Origin: Pseudomonas lactis
GTDB lineage: Bacteria > Pseudomonadota > Gammaproteobacteria > Pseudomonadales > Pseudomonadaceae
DNA length: 64,000 nt
Direction: 5' to 3'
Assembly (NCBI RefSeq): GCF_001439845.1
Contig: NZ_JYLO01000022.1
Span: forward strand, 1-64,000
A program made the position numbers and the translations under genes. Position 1 is the stretch's first letter. Each line of letters starts with the position of its first letter. The notes under the pieces are model-generated. The model saw only the letters and a program-made list of their open reading frames with translations, was not told the origin of the DNA and searched no databases. This document shows positions 35,681 through 44,491 of the stretch, one piece after another.

Positions 35681-38515
35681 TCAGGCCCGGTCGCGTTCCA
35701 GCAACGGTTTCAAGTAGTAACCGGTATGCGACTGCGGCATTTCGGAAACCTGCTCCGGAGTGCCCACTGCGATAATCTGGCCACCCTTCGAACCACCTTC
35801 CGGCCCCAGGTCTACCAGCCAGTCGGCAGTCTTGATCACATCAAGGTTGTGCTCGATCACCACCACGGTATTGCCGTGGTCTCGCAGGCGGTGCAGTACG
35901 TCCAGCAACTGCTGAATATCCGCGAAGTGCAGGCCGGTGGTCGGCTCGTCGAGGATGTACAAGGTTTTGCCGGTATCGCGCTTGGACAGCTCGCGAGACA
36001 GCTTGACCCGCTGCGCCTCGCCACCCGACAGCGTGGTCGCTGATTGCCCCAGCTTGATGTACGACAGGCCCACATCCATCAGCGTCTGCAGCTTGCGCGC
36101 CAACGCCGGCACCGCGTCGAAGAACTCGCGAGCTTCCTCGATGGTCATTTCCAGGGTCTCGTGGATGCTCTTGCCCTTGTACTTGATCTCCAGGGTCTCG
36201 CGGTTGTAGCGCTTGCTCTTGCACACATCGCACGGCACGTAGATGTCCGGCAGGAAGTGCATCTCCACCTTGATCAGGCCATCGCCCTGGCACGCTTCAC
36301 AGCGGCCACCCTTGACGTTGAACGAGAACCGACCCGGCCCATAACCCCGTGAGCGCGACTCTGGCACGCCAGCGAACAACTCGCGGATAGGCGTAAACAG
36401 CCCGGTGTAGGTGGCTGGGTTTGAACGCGGCGTACGTCCAATCGGGCTCTGGTCGATGTCGACCACCTTGTCCAGATGCTCCAGGCCCTTGATGCTGTCG
36501 TGGGCCGCTGCTTCCAGGGTGGTCGCGCCGTTCAGGGCGGTAGCACTCAGGGGGAACAGGGTGTTGTTGATCAGCGTCGACTTGCCCGAACCGGAAACAC
36601 CGGTCACGCAAGTCAGCAGGCCCAGCGGAATCTCCAGGTCGACATTGCGCAGGTTGTTGCCGCGCGCGCCCTTGAGGTGTAGCGCCATCTTCTTGTTGCG
36701 CGGTGTGCGCTTGGCGGGCACTTCAATCTTCACACGGCCGGACAGGTATTTGCCGGTCAGTGAATCAGGATGTGCCATCACCTCGGCAGGCGTGCCTTCA
36801 GCAACGATATGGCCACCATGCACGCCCGCGCCGGGGCCGATATCGACTACGTAGTCCGCCAGGCGGATAGCGTCTTCATCATGCTCGACCACGATCACGG
36901 TATTGCCAATATCGCGCAGGTGTTTCAGCGTGCCCAGCAAGCGGTCATTGTCCCGTTGGTGCAAGCCAATCGACGGCTCGTCGAGGATATACAGCACGCC
37001 CACAAGGCCGGCGCCAATCTGGCTGGCCAGGCGAATGCGCTGCGCCTCACCGCCGGATAAGGTGTCGGCGCTGCGGTCCAGCGACAGATAGTCCAGGCCC
37101 ACGTTAACCAGGAACTGCAATCGCTCGCGAATTTCCTTGAGGATCTTGTCGGCAATTTCCCCGCGACGACCGGTCAGCTTCAGCACGCCAAAGTATTCAC
37201 AGGCATCGCCGATCGGCAGGTTGGTCACTGCCGGCAGGGTCTTCTCGCCTACCCATACATGCCGGGCTTCACGGCGCAGGCGCGTGCCACGGCAATCCGG
37301 GCATGGCTGTGTGCTGAGGAATTTCGCCAGCTCCTCGCGCACGCTCGCCGATTCGGTTTCGCGGTAGCGGCGTTCCAGGTTCGGCACGATGCCTTCGAAC
37401 GGGTGCGAGCGCTTGACGATATCGCCGCGGTCGTTCAGGTATTTGAAGTCGACATTCTGTGAACCGCTGCCATTGAGAACGACTTTCTGCTGGTCTGCCG
37501 GCAGTTGGTTGAATGGCACTTCCAGGCTGAATTTGTAGTGGGACGCCAATGACCCAAGCATCTGGAAGTAGTAGACGTTACGCCTGTCCCAGCCACGTAT
37601 CGCACCCTCGGCCAAGGTCAGTTCGCCATTGACCAGGCGCTTGATATCGAAAAACTGTTTCACACCCAGGCCGTCGCAAGTCGGGCAGGCGCCGGCCGGG
37701 TTGTTGAAGGAAAACAGCTTGGGTTCCAGCTCACTGATGGCATGGCCACAGATAGGGCAGGCGAAACGCGCGGAGAAGATGATCTCTTCGCCCGGCTCGT
37801 CATCCATCGGCGCTACCAGGGCAATGCCATCGGCCAGCTTCAGCGCGGTTTCGAACGATTCCGCCAAACGCTGCTGCAGGTCGGCGCGCACCTTGAAACG
37901 GTCGACCACCACATCAATGGAGTGCTTTTTCTGCTTGTCCAGCTTCGGCGCTTCGTCCAGCTCATAGAGCTTGCCGTTGATGCGCGCCCGCACGAAGCCC
38001 TGGGCCCGCAGCTCTTCGAAGACCGACAGGTGTTCACCCTTGCGCTCGCGAATGACGGGCGCCAGCAGCATCAGCTTGGCGCCTTCGGGCTGGGCCAGCA
38101 CCAGGTCGACCATCTGGCTGACGGTCTGGGCTTCCAGGGGGATATCGTGGTCCGGGCAACGGGGGATACCCACGCGTGCGTACAGCAGGCGCAGGTAGTC
38201 GTAGATCTCGGTAATGGTACCCACGGTAGAGCGCGGGTTGTGAGACGTGGACTTCTGCTCGATGGAAATAGCCGGCGACAGGCCTTCAATGGTGTCGACA
38301 TCGGGCTTTTCCATCATCGACAGGAACTGCCGGGCGTAGGCCGACAGCGATTCCACATAGCGACGCTGACCTTCGGCATACAGCGTGTCGAACGCCAGGG
38401 ACGATTTGCCGGAGCCGGACAAGCCGGTGATGACGATCAGTTTGTCCCGGGGCAGGGTCAGGTCGATGTTCTTCAGGTTGTGGGTTCTAGCCCCACGAAT
38501 CAGGATCTTGTCCAA
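35681..38515 (-). CDS. uvrA: Excinuclease ABC subunit UvrA
   Basis: UvrA scans DNA for bulky lesions and loads UvrB in nucleotide excision repair. Reading from a TTG start at 38515 (LDKILIRGARTHNLKN, with GAGG 8 nt upstream), the product has 944 residues, the usual Pseudomonas length. An in-frame extension to 38812 has no family similarity. There are two ABC modules: Walker A GLSGSGKSSLAF (about 31-42) and GVSGSGKSTLIN (about 641-652), each with a signature LSGGEAQRIRLA / LSGGEAQRVKLS. Zinc fingers are CPICGH..CPTCDG and CEACQG..CDVC. A candidate LexA box lies 50 nt upstream. Confidence 0.97.
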   Translation of the reverse strand: MDKILIRGARTHNLKNIDLTLPRDKLIVITGLSGSGKSSLAFDTLYAEGQRRYVESLSAYARQFLSMMEKPDVDTIEGLSPAISIEQKSTSHNPRSTVGTITEIYDYLRLLYARVGIPRCPDHDIPLEAQTVSQMVDLVLAQPEGAKLMLLAPVIRERKGEHLSVFEELRAQGFVRARINGKLYELDEAPKLDKQKKHSIDVVVDRFKVRADLQQRLAESFETALKLADGIALVAPMDDEPGEEIIFSARFACPICGHAISELEPKLFSFNNPAGACPTCDGLGVKQFFDIKRLVNGELTLAEGAIRGWDRRNVYYFQMLGSLASHYKFSLEVPFNQLPADQQKVVLNGSGSQNVDFKYLNDRGDIVKRSHPFEGIVPNLERRYRETESASVREELAKFLSTQPCPDCRGTRLRREARHVWVGEKTLPAVTNLPIGDACEYFGVLKLTGRRGEIADKILKEIRERLQFLVNVGLDYLSLDRSADTLSGGEAQRIRLASQIGAGLVGVLYILDEPSIGLHQRDNDRLLGTLKHLRDIGNTVIVVEHDEDAIRLADYVVDIGPGAGVHGGHIVAEGTPAEVMAHPDSLTGKYLSGRVKIEVPAKRTPRNKKMALHLKGARGNNLRNVDLEIPLGLLTCVTGVSGSGKSTLINNTLFPLSATALNGATTLEAAAHDSIKGLEHLDKVVDIDQSPIGRTPRSNPATYTGLFTPIRELFAGVPESRSRGYGPGRFSFNVKGGRCEACQGDGLIKVEMHFLPDIYVPCDVCKSKRYNRETLEIKYKGKSIHETLEMTIEEAREFFDAVPALARKLQTLMDVGLSYIKLGQSATTLSGGEAQRVKLSRELSKRDTGKTLYILDEPTTGLHFADIQQLLDVLHRLRDHGNTVVVIEHNLDVIKTADWLVDLGPEGGSKGGQIIAVGTPEQVSEMPQSHTGYYLKPLLERDRA

Positions 38516-38565
38516 GATGGCCTCGCACGGCGGGCGTAAATGATGCCGGAGTATACGGCTAAAGA

Positions 38566-38581
38566 CTGGATGAATATACAC
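38566..38581. promoter_or_regulatory. Candidate LexA (SOS) box upstream of uvrA
   Basis: CTGG-ATGAATAT-ACAC matches the consensus CTGT-N8-ACAG at six of eight fixed bases, with an AT-rich core. It lies in the 178-nt divergent region between uvrA and the MFS gene, 51 nt from the uvrA start. UvrA is an SOS gene in E. coli; its status in Pseudomonas is less clear. Confidence 0.45.
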
Positions 38582-38693
38582 TGTCAAAACGCCGCTTGCA
38601 GCCTTACATGAAAGCTGCGCGGCAAAGCGCCGCATATACCCTCTCAATCGATGGGACTGGTAGAATCGCCGCCGGTTCACACGAGGTTTTTCC

Positions 38694-40088
38694 ATGCACG
38701 ATCCCCACAGCGAACGCATGAGTAGCGGCGAGACCCGAGCGGCAAGCGGTCTGGCCCTGGTGTTCGCCTTCCGTATGCTGGGCATGTTTATGGTGTTGCC
38801 GGTGCTGGCCACCTATGGGATGGATCTCGCAGGGGCGACCCCCGCCTTGATCGGCCTGGCGATTGGCGCCTATGGCCTGACCCAGGCAATTTTCCAGATC
38901 CCGTTCGGGATTATTTCCGACCGCATTGGCCGTCGCCCGGTGATCTATCTCGGGCTGATCGTATTCGCCCTTGGCAGTGTGCTGGCGGCCCAGTCCGATT
39001 CGATCTGGGGCGTGATCGCCGGGCGCATCCTGCAGGGCGCCGGTGCGATTTCCGCCGCCGTGATGGCGCTGCTCTCGGACCTGACCCGCGAACAACACCG
39101 CACCAAGGCCATGGCGATGATCGGCATGACCATCGGCTTGTCGTTTGCCGTGGCCATGGTGGTGGGCCCCTTGCTCACGCGTGCGTTCGGCTTGCATGGG
39201 CTGTTCCTGGCCACGGGCGGCATGGCGTTGTTTGGCATCCTGATCGTGGCGTTTATGGTGCCGCGCTCCACCGGCACCCTGGCGCACCGTGAATCGGGCG
39301 TTGCACGCAAGGCGTTGCTGCCGACGCTCAAGCACCCGGACCTGCTGCGCCTGGATTTAGGTATCTTCGTATTACACGCCATGCTGATGTGCAGCTTCGT
39401 CGCCTTGCCCCTGGCCCTGGTGGAAAAAGCCGGGCTGCCCAAGGAACAGCACTGGTGGGTCTACCTCACTGCGTTGTTGATTTCGTTCTTCGCCATGATC
39501 CCGTTCATCATCTATGGCGAGAAGAAACGCAAAATGAAACGAGTTTTACTCGGCGCCGTCGCGACATTGATGCTCACTGAACTATTCTTCTGGCAGTTCG
39601 GCGACAGCCTGCGCGCACTGTTGATCGGCACGGTGGTGTTTTTCACCGCGTTCAACCTGCTCGAAGCGTCGTTGCCGTCGCTGATCAGTAAAGTTTCACC
39701 GGCGGGCGGTAAGGGCACGGCCATGGGGGTGTATTCCACCAGCCAGTTCCTGGGCTCCGCGTTGGGCGGCATCATGGGCGGCTGGATGTTCCAGCATGGC
39801 GGTTTGTCGGTTGTGTTCCTCGGATGCGCCGCGCTGGCTGCACTTTGGCTGGTCTTTGCTGTTACCATGCGCGAACCTCCCTACGTCACCAGCCTGCGTT
39901 TGCCGCTATCGCCCGAGGCGATCCGCGAAGCCGGCCTGGTCGAGCGCCTGAAGGCCGTGGTAGGGGTAACGGATGCAGTGGTGGTCGCTGAAGAGGCGGC
40001 CATTTACATCAAATTGGACACCGAATTATTGGATCGCGCGACGCTCGAGCAACTGGTCAACCCAGTGCCGACAGCGCGCCCAGCCTAG
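38694..40088 (+). CDS. YajR-like MFS transporter with C-terminal soluble domain
   Basis: This is a proton-coupled drug or metabolite exporter of the major facilitator family. The 464-residue product has 12 predicted hydrophobic helices. It has the motif-A loop GIISDRIGRRPVIYLG (about residues 79-94) between helices 2 and 3, and a second MFS half from about 215. After the last helix a roughly 70-residue cytoplasmic tail (LVERLKAVVGVTDAVVVAEEAAIYIKLD) resembles the ferredoxin-like YAM domain of E. coli YajR. The substrate is unknown. It lies between uvrA (divergent) and ssb (9 nt downstream), the same order as in P. aeruginosa. Co-transcription with ssb is likely. Confidence 0.88.
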   Translation: MHDPHSERMSSGETRAASGLALVFAFRMLGMFMVLPVLATYGMDLAGATPALIGLAIGAYGLTQAIFQIPFGIISDRIGRRPVIYLGLIVFALGSVLAAQSDSIWGVIAGRILQGAGAISAAVMALLSDLTREQHRTKAMAMIGMTIGLSFAVAMVVGPLLTRAFGLHGLFLATGGMALFGILIVAFMVPRSTGTLAHRESGVARKALLPTLKHPDLLRLDLGIFVLHAMLMCSFVALPLALVEKAGLPKEQHWWVYLTALLISFFAMIPFIIYGEKKRKMKRVLLGAVATLMLTELFFWQFGDSLRALLIGTVVFFTAFNLLEASLPSLISKVSPAGGKGTAMGVYSTSQFLGSALGGIMGGWMFQHGGLSVVFLGCAALAALWLVFAVTMREPPYVTSLRLPLSPEAIREAGLVERLKAVVGVTDAVVVAEEAAIYIKLDTELLDRATLEQLVNPVPTARPA

Positions 40089-40097
40089 GAGAACGTT

Positions 40098-40613
40098 ATG
40101 GCCCGTGGGGTTAACAAAGTCATATTGGTCGGTACTTGCGGCCAGGATCCCGAAGTTCGCTACTTGCCTAACGGTAATGCTGTGACCAACCTGAGTCTGG
40201 CGACCAGCGAGCAATGGACCGATAAGCAGACCAACGAGCGCAAAGAGAAAACCGAGTGGCACCGCGTGTCGTTGTTCGGCAAGGTCGCAGAGATCGCCGG
40301 TGAATACCTGCGCAAAGGTTCGCAGGTGTACATCGAAGGCAAACTGCAAACCCGCGAGTGGGAAAAAGACGGCATCAAGCGTTACACCACCGAAATCGTG
40401 GTCGACATGCAAGGCACCATGCAACTGCTGGGCGGCCGTCCACAGGGCGACCAACAGGGCCAGGGCGGCATGTCCAACTCGGCACCGCGCCCACAGCAGT
40501 CGCGTCCGCAGCCAAGCCAACAGCCACAGCGTGAGTCGCGCCCAGCGCCACAACAGGCTGCTCCGCAACCGGCTCCGGATTTCGACAGCTTTGATGACGA
40601 TATCCCGTTCTAA
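40098..40613 (+). CDS. ssb: Single-stranded DNA-binding protein
   Basis: SSB coats single-stranded DNA in replication, recombination and repair and recruits partners through its tail. The 171-residue product has an OB fold in about residues 1-110 (RGVNKVILVGTCGQDPEVRY, WHRVSLFGKVAEIAGEYLRKG) and a Gln/Pro-rich linker at about 118-158. The acidic tip DFDSFDDDIPF ends in the canonical DDDIPF that binds RecQ, PriA and others. CTAGGAGAACGTT is the ribosome site. It is followed by a strong terminator. Confidence 0.97.
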   Translation: MARGVNKVILVGTCGQDPEVRYLPNGNAVTNLSLATSEQWTDKQTNERKEKTEWHRVSLFGKVAEIAGEYLRKGSQVYIEGKLQTREWEKDGIKRYTTEIVVDMQGTMQLLGGRPQGDQQGQGGMSNSAPRPQQSRPQPSQQPQRESRPAPQQAAPQPAPDFDSFDDDIPF

Positions 40614-40636
40614 GGTCCAAGACCGACCCTGAACAA

Positions 40637-40673
40637 ACAAAACCCCCGATAGCGAAAGCATCGGGGGTTTTTT
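40637..40673 (+). terminator. Terminator after ssb
   Basis: The stem ACCCCCGAT / ATCGGGGGT with an AGCGAAAGC loop region, preceded by AAA and followed by TTTTT. It ends the MFS-ssb transcript. Confidence 0.92.
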
Positions 40674-40798
40674 ATGGGCAATGCCCAGGTGTCGGTGCAC
40701 GGGATGCCTTTGTGCAGACAGCACACCAACCCCGACATTTGTTCTCATGGCTCACAAGATTTAGGCTGTCGCCACCTCTAGCAAGAAGGAAAGCTGTG

Positions 40799-41560
40799 AT
40801 GACCTGGTCCGCCAAGCAGTACACGATGTTCGAACAGCAGCGCACTCGCCCCGTCCGTGACCTGGTGGCAGCCATTCCCAACATCGACGTGACCACCGCT
40901 GTCGACCTGGGATGCGGGCCGGGGAACTCCACCGAAGTACTGGCCGAGCGTTTCCCCCAAGCGCACGTCACGGGCATGGACAGCTCCGATGACATGTTGG
41001 TAGACGCACGCAAGCGCCTGCCCAGGTTGAACTTCGAGCTGGCAGACATCGGCGCCTGGCATCCGGCGCAACGCTTGGATGTGATCCTGGCCAATGCCTC
41101 GCTGCAATGGCTGCCCGATCACGCCACGCTGTACCCGCACTTGGTCCACCAACTGAACCCAGGCGGTACGCTGGCGGTGCAAACCCCGGACAATCTGGAC
41201 GAGCCCGCCCATCGCCTGGCCCGTGAAGTTGCGGCCGATGGCCCATGGGCGGCCAAGATAGGGGCGGTCAAACACAATGAGCGGCACACCGCCAGTTACT
41301 ACTACGAACTGCTGAGCAAGCATTGCAGTACCGTGGATGTGTGGCGCACCACCTATCAGCACCCGTTGGCGGACCACGGGGCGGTGGTGGAGTGGTTCAA
41401 GGCTTCGGCATTACGGCCTTTTCTTGCGCCGTTGACCGACGATGAAAAAGCCGCCTTCCTGCAGCAATACCAGGCGCGAATTACCCAGGCTTATCCAGCC
41501 CTGGCCGATGGCACGGTGTTGTTGCCCTTTCCGCGCCTGTTCATCATTGCCACACGCTAA
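40799..41560 (+). CDS. tam: Trans-aconitate 2-methyltransferase
   Basis: Tam uses S-adenosylmethionine to methylate trans-aconitate, a by-product that inhibits aconitase. The 253-residue product starts at ATG 40799 (MTWSAKQYTMFEQQRTRP). It has the SAM motif VDLGCGPGNST (about 34-44), the acidic residue after beta2 (GMDSSDDML) and the family segment NASLQWLPDH, which matches E. coli Tam closely in pattern. An AAGGAAAGCTGTG ribosome site precedes it. It stands alone between the ssb terminator and a gene on the other strand, so it is a single-gene unit. Confidence 0.88.
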   Translation: MTWSAKQYTMFEQQRTRPVRDLVAAIPNIDVTTAVDLGCGPGNSTEVLAERFPQAHVTGMDSSDDMLVDARKRLPRLNFELADIGAWHPAQRLDVILANASLQWLPDHATLYPHLVHQLNPGGTLAVQTPDNLDEPAHRLAREVAADGPWAAKIGAVKHNERHTASYYYELLSKHCSTVDVWRTTYQHPLADHGAVVEWFKASALRPFLAPLTDDEKAAFLQQYQARITQAYPALADGTVLLPFPRLFIIATR

Positions 41561-41581
41561 AGCGATCAGCCCGGGTGGCGG

Positions 41582-42145
41582 TCACGCGGCCGCTGCTTGG
41601 GCCTTCAAATATTCCTCTGCCGACACCACACCCGCATAGCCAAAGGCCAGGGAGGCCATGTACGCGCCGTGTACCTGCGCTGCCGGAATCACCTGGCCGT
41701 TGAACTCCTGGTCGCGGGTCGCGCAGGCATCATGAATCACCGTAACCTTGTAGCCCAGGTCCGCCGCTGCCCGCACCACGGCGTCAACGCACATATGGCT
41801 CATGCTCCCCACTACCACCACGTCGGTGATGCTGCGCTGTTCCAGCAGTTCGCGCAGGTTGGTTTGGCGAAACGCATTCACGAAGTGTTTGAGTACCACC
41901 GGCTCATCGCCCTTGTTGATTACCTTGGCATGCAAGTGCGCGCCTTCGGAGCCCGGGGTGAAGAAGGGTGCGTCGTCGCCAGCGAACTCATGGCGTACAT
42001 GAATCACCGCATCGCCTGCTTGCCGAAACGCCTGTAGCACCTGCGCCGCCTTGTCCGCTGCGGCTTCCACGCCGTCGAGCGGCCACTTGCCCTGGGGGAA
42101 GTAGTCGTTCTGGATATCGATTAGGATGAGCGCCTGCTTGGCCAT
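41582..42145 (-). CDS. Isochorismatase-like cysteine hydrolase
   Basis: A cytosolic hydrolase of the nicotinamidase/isochorismatase fold. The 187-residue protein shows the catalytic triad of the family: Asp10 (LILIDIQNDYF), Lys86 (VVLKHFVNAF) and the nucleophile Cys119 (SMSHMCVDAV) followed by a cis-peptide segment. The sequence does not settle the substrate; nicotinamide, ureidomalonate-type amides or small N-carbamoyl compounds are all possible. It is divergent from a GlxA-type regulator whose start is 96 nt away. This suggests regulation by that protein, as is common for this regulator family. Confidence 0.85.
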   Translation of the reverse strand: MAKQALILIDIQNDYFPQGKWPLDGVEAAADKAAQVLQAFRQAGDAVIHVRHEFAGDDAPFFTPGSEGAHLHAKVINKGDEPVVLKHFVNAFRQTNLRELLEQRSITDVVVVGSMSHMCVDAVVRAAADLGYKVTVIHDACATRDQEFNGQVIPAAQVHGAYMASLAFGYAGVVSAEEYLKAQAAAA

Positions 42146-42241
42146 GTATGTTGCCTCGTGATGGGTTGATGGGCCTAGTATCTTATCTGGCGATCACACC
42201 GAGAATTGGCTGCACCGACAATAACAGGGGGAAAACTGACA

Positions 42242-43213
42242 ATGGCCGCGCAACGCAGCACTGTCGAGCTGGGTGTGTTGATCTACCAGGGCGCGCAACT
42301 CGCCGCAGTCCACGGGCTGACTGACCTGTTCGGGGTCGCCAACCGCATCGCCGCCGAGCATGAATCTGCGCAACTGCCGCTGCTGCGGGTCAGCCACTGG
42401 CAGGTAGATGCCCACGGCACGCCCGCGCGCACGTTCGACAGCCATCCCGGCCCCGACCAACCGATGATGGCCGTGCTGGTGCCACCCTCGATTGCCGAGT
42501 TCACCGAAGACCAGGCGCCGCCTGCACTGCTGCAATGGCTGCGCCAGCAACATGCGGCCGGCACCGTGCTGGGCGGTGTGTGCATCGGTTCGATCATGCT
42601 GGCGCGCAGCGGCTTGTTGGATGGTCGCAGCGCCACCACTCACTGGTCTTCCGCGAAGTCCTTTGCGGCCAGTTACCCGGCGGTGCGCCTGGAAGCGGAT
42701 AAACCCATTGTCGATGACGGCGACCTGATCACCTCCGCTGGGCTGATGGCCTGGTCCGAACTGGGCCTGCGCCTGGTCGACCGCCTGATGGGCCCGAGCG
42801 TTGCAGCCGACACGGCGCGTTTTCTGGTGATTGAACACAGCGCCAGTGCCAGCCAGTGCGGTAGCAACTTTGCGCCGATTCTCAGGCATGGTGATGGTGC
42901 GGTTCTCAAGGTCCAGCATTGGCTGCAGGCCAGTGGCGCGGTGGATGTGTCCGTGGCGGCGATGGCGCAGGAGGCCAACCTGGAGGAGCGCACGTTCTTG
43001 CGGCGATTTCGCAACGCCACCGGGTTGAAACCCACCGAGTACTGCCAGCACCTGCGGGTCGGCAAGGCACGGCAGATGCTGGAGTTCACCAACGGCACGA
43101 TCGATCACATTGCCTGGACCGTGGGCTATCAGGACCCCAGCGCCTTTCGCGCCATTTTCAAGAAAATCACGGGCTTGTCCCCCAGCGATTACCGCAACCG
43201 TTTTGGGGTTTGA
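42242..43213 (+). CDS. GlxA-type transcriptional regulator (DJ-1/PfpI + AraC HTH)
   Basis: A 323-residue regulator starting at ATG 42242 (MAAQRSTVELGV) behind AGGGGGAAAACTGACA. The N-terminal half (about 8-190) is a DJ-1/PfpI-like domain with the nucleophile-elbow segment LGGVCIGSIMLARSG. The C-terminal part (about 220-320) is a double AraC helix-turn-helix (ANLEERTFLRRF and YQDPSAFRAIFKKITGLSPSDYR, core FRAIFKKITGLSPSDYR). Known members such as ArgR, CdhR and GbdR control catabolism of arginine, carnitine and betaine. The divergent cysteine hydrolase is the likely local target. Confidence 0.87.
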   Translation: MAAQRSTVELGVLIYQGAQLAAVHGLTDLFGVANRIAAEHESAQLPLLRVSHWQVDAHGTPARTFDSHPGPDQPMMAVLVPPSIAEFTEDQAPPALLQWLRQQHAAGTVLGGVCIGSIMLARSGLLDGRSATTHWSSAKSFAASYPAVRLEADKPIVDDGDLITSAGLMAWSELGLRLVDRLMGPSVAADTARFLVIEHSASASQCGSNFAPILRHGDGAVLKVQHWLQASGAVDVSVAAMAQEANLEERTFLRRFRNATGLKPTEYCQHLRVGKARQMLEFTNGTIDHIAWTVGYQDPSAFRAIFKKITGLSPSDYRNRFGV

Positions 43214-43381
43214 ATCGTGCAGAACGCCGCAGGGTTAACTTAGGGTCGTGCAGAATAAAACAGGCTAACGGCCATCACTTCTTGCGCAACTGATTGATTT
43301 TACGACCATCCCCGCAAACCCTATGTTGGCCTGATCCATGCAGCCCTCCTGCTACACAACGGCTGATAGAAAGGGGAACGC

Positions 43382-44491
43382 ATGACCCCCATAAGTCGCA
43401 AGAAGCTGGTGGTCGCCCACTCCATGCGAGAAGGCGCGCCCCTGCATGAAATTGAAACCAACCGTGCACTCGCGCGCTGGCTGGCGCAGATCCTGGGGCT
43501 CAAGTTCGGTGGTAGCTACGACCCGGCCCTGCATGCGGGCCGGGAATTGTACCTGCTGCCCACGCAAACGCTGGTCGGACCTGCCCAAGCGCAACGGCTC
43601 AATATCAAAGGGCCACAAGATCTGTGGGGCGGCTATGTCGATCACGCTTTCATCTGCACCAAAGCCATCAGTCACGGCCTGCTGAGTCCCGAGGCCAAGG
43701 CGCCCGAAGGCTGGTCGCCGACATTCTGCGAGCGTGTGCGTGACGTGGTGTTGGACGGCGTGAGTGTGTTCGCCCTTGAGGATGCACGGCCTGCCGCGAC
43801 CCGCTTGCTCTACAGCGGCCCGATTCGTCTGAAACCCGTAAATGCCTGTGCAGGGCGGGGGCAGGAAGTTATCCACAGCCTGGATGAATTCGACGCGATA
43901 GTGGCCCGCCCGGAAGCGGCCCGAATGTTCAATCAAGGCGTGGTGCTGGAACAAGACCTGCACGAGGTGGTCACCCATAGTGTGGGCCAGAGTTTTATCG
44001 GCGATCACCTCTTCAGCTACTGCGGCGAGCAGCACCTGACGCAAGACGGGCAGGGCGAAGAGGTCTACGGCGGTTCCGATCTGCTGGTCGTCCCCGGTGA
44101 TTACGCAGCCCTGCTCGAACTGGATCTGCCTGAAGACGTGCGTAAGGCTATCGAACAGGCGCTGGTTTTTGACCGAGCCGCGAATGAAGCCTACCCAAGC
44201 TTCTTCGCCTCGCGCCGCAACTACGACATCGCCCAAGGCCTGGACAGCACAGGCCAGCGCCGCAGTGGCGTGCTCGAACAATCCTGGCGCATGGGCGGGG
44301 CCAGTAGCGCGGAAGTCGCGGCGCTGCAGAGCTTTATCAACCACCCGGGCCTGAAGGCCATCCGTGTGTCCTCGGTAGAAACCTATGTAGACCAAGCGCT
44401 GCCGGCGGATGCCATCGAGGTATACCGAGGCCCGGCCGAGAACAGCGACTTTCTACTCAAGTATGTGACGGTCCAGACTTATGACGGCTAG
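43382..44491 (+). CDS. DUF3182 family protein (ATP-grasp-like)
   Basis: A 369-residue soluble protein starting MTPISRKKLVVAHSMREGAP behind GAAAGGGGAACGC. I recognise the family as DUF3182. Its middle resembles an ATP-grasp enzyme: GPIRLKPVNACAGRGQEVI (about 156-174) looks like the Lys-containing glycine-rich loop, NQGVVLEQDL like the adenine-binding strand, and RRNYDIAQGLD a late conserved segment. Pseudomonas copies are sometimes labelled biotin carboxylase on this basis. Such enzymes ligate a carboxylate to an amine or thiol, but substrate and product are unknown. It overlaps the next gene, an alpha/beta hydrolase, by 11 nt, so the two are translated together. Confidence 0.75.
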   Translation: MTPISRKKLVVAHSMREGAPLHEIETNRALARWLAQILGLKFGGSYDPALHAGRELYLLPTQTLVGPAQAQRLNIKGPQDLWGGYVDHAFICTKAISHGLLSPEAKAPEGWSPTFCERVRDVVLDGVSVFALEDARPAATRLLYSGPIRLKPVNACAGRGQEVIHSLDEFDAIVARPEAARMFNQGVVLEQDLHEVVTHSVGQSFIGDHLFSYCGEQHLTQDGQGEEVYGGSDLLVVPGDYAALLELDLPEDVRKAIEQALVFDRAANEAYPSFFASRRNYDIAQGLDSTGQRRSGVLEQSWRMGGASSAEVAALQSFINHPGLKAIRVSSVETYVDQALPADAIEVYRGPAENSDFLLKYVTVQTYDG

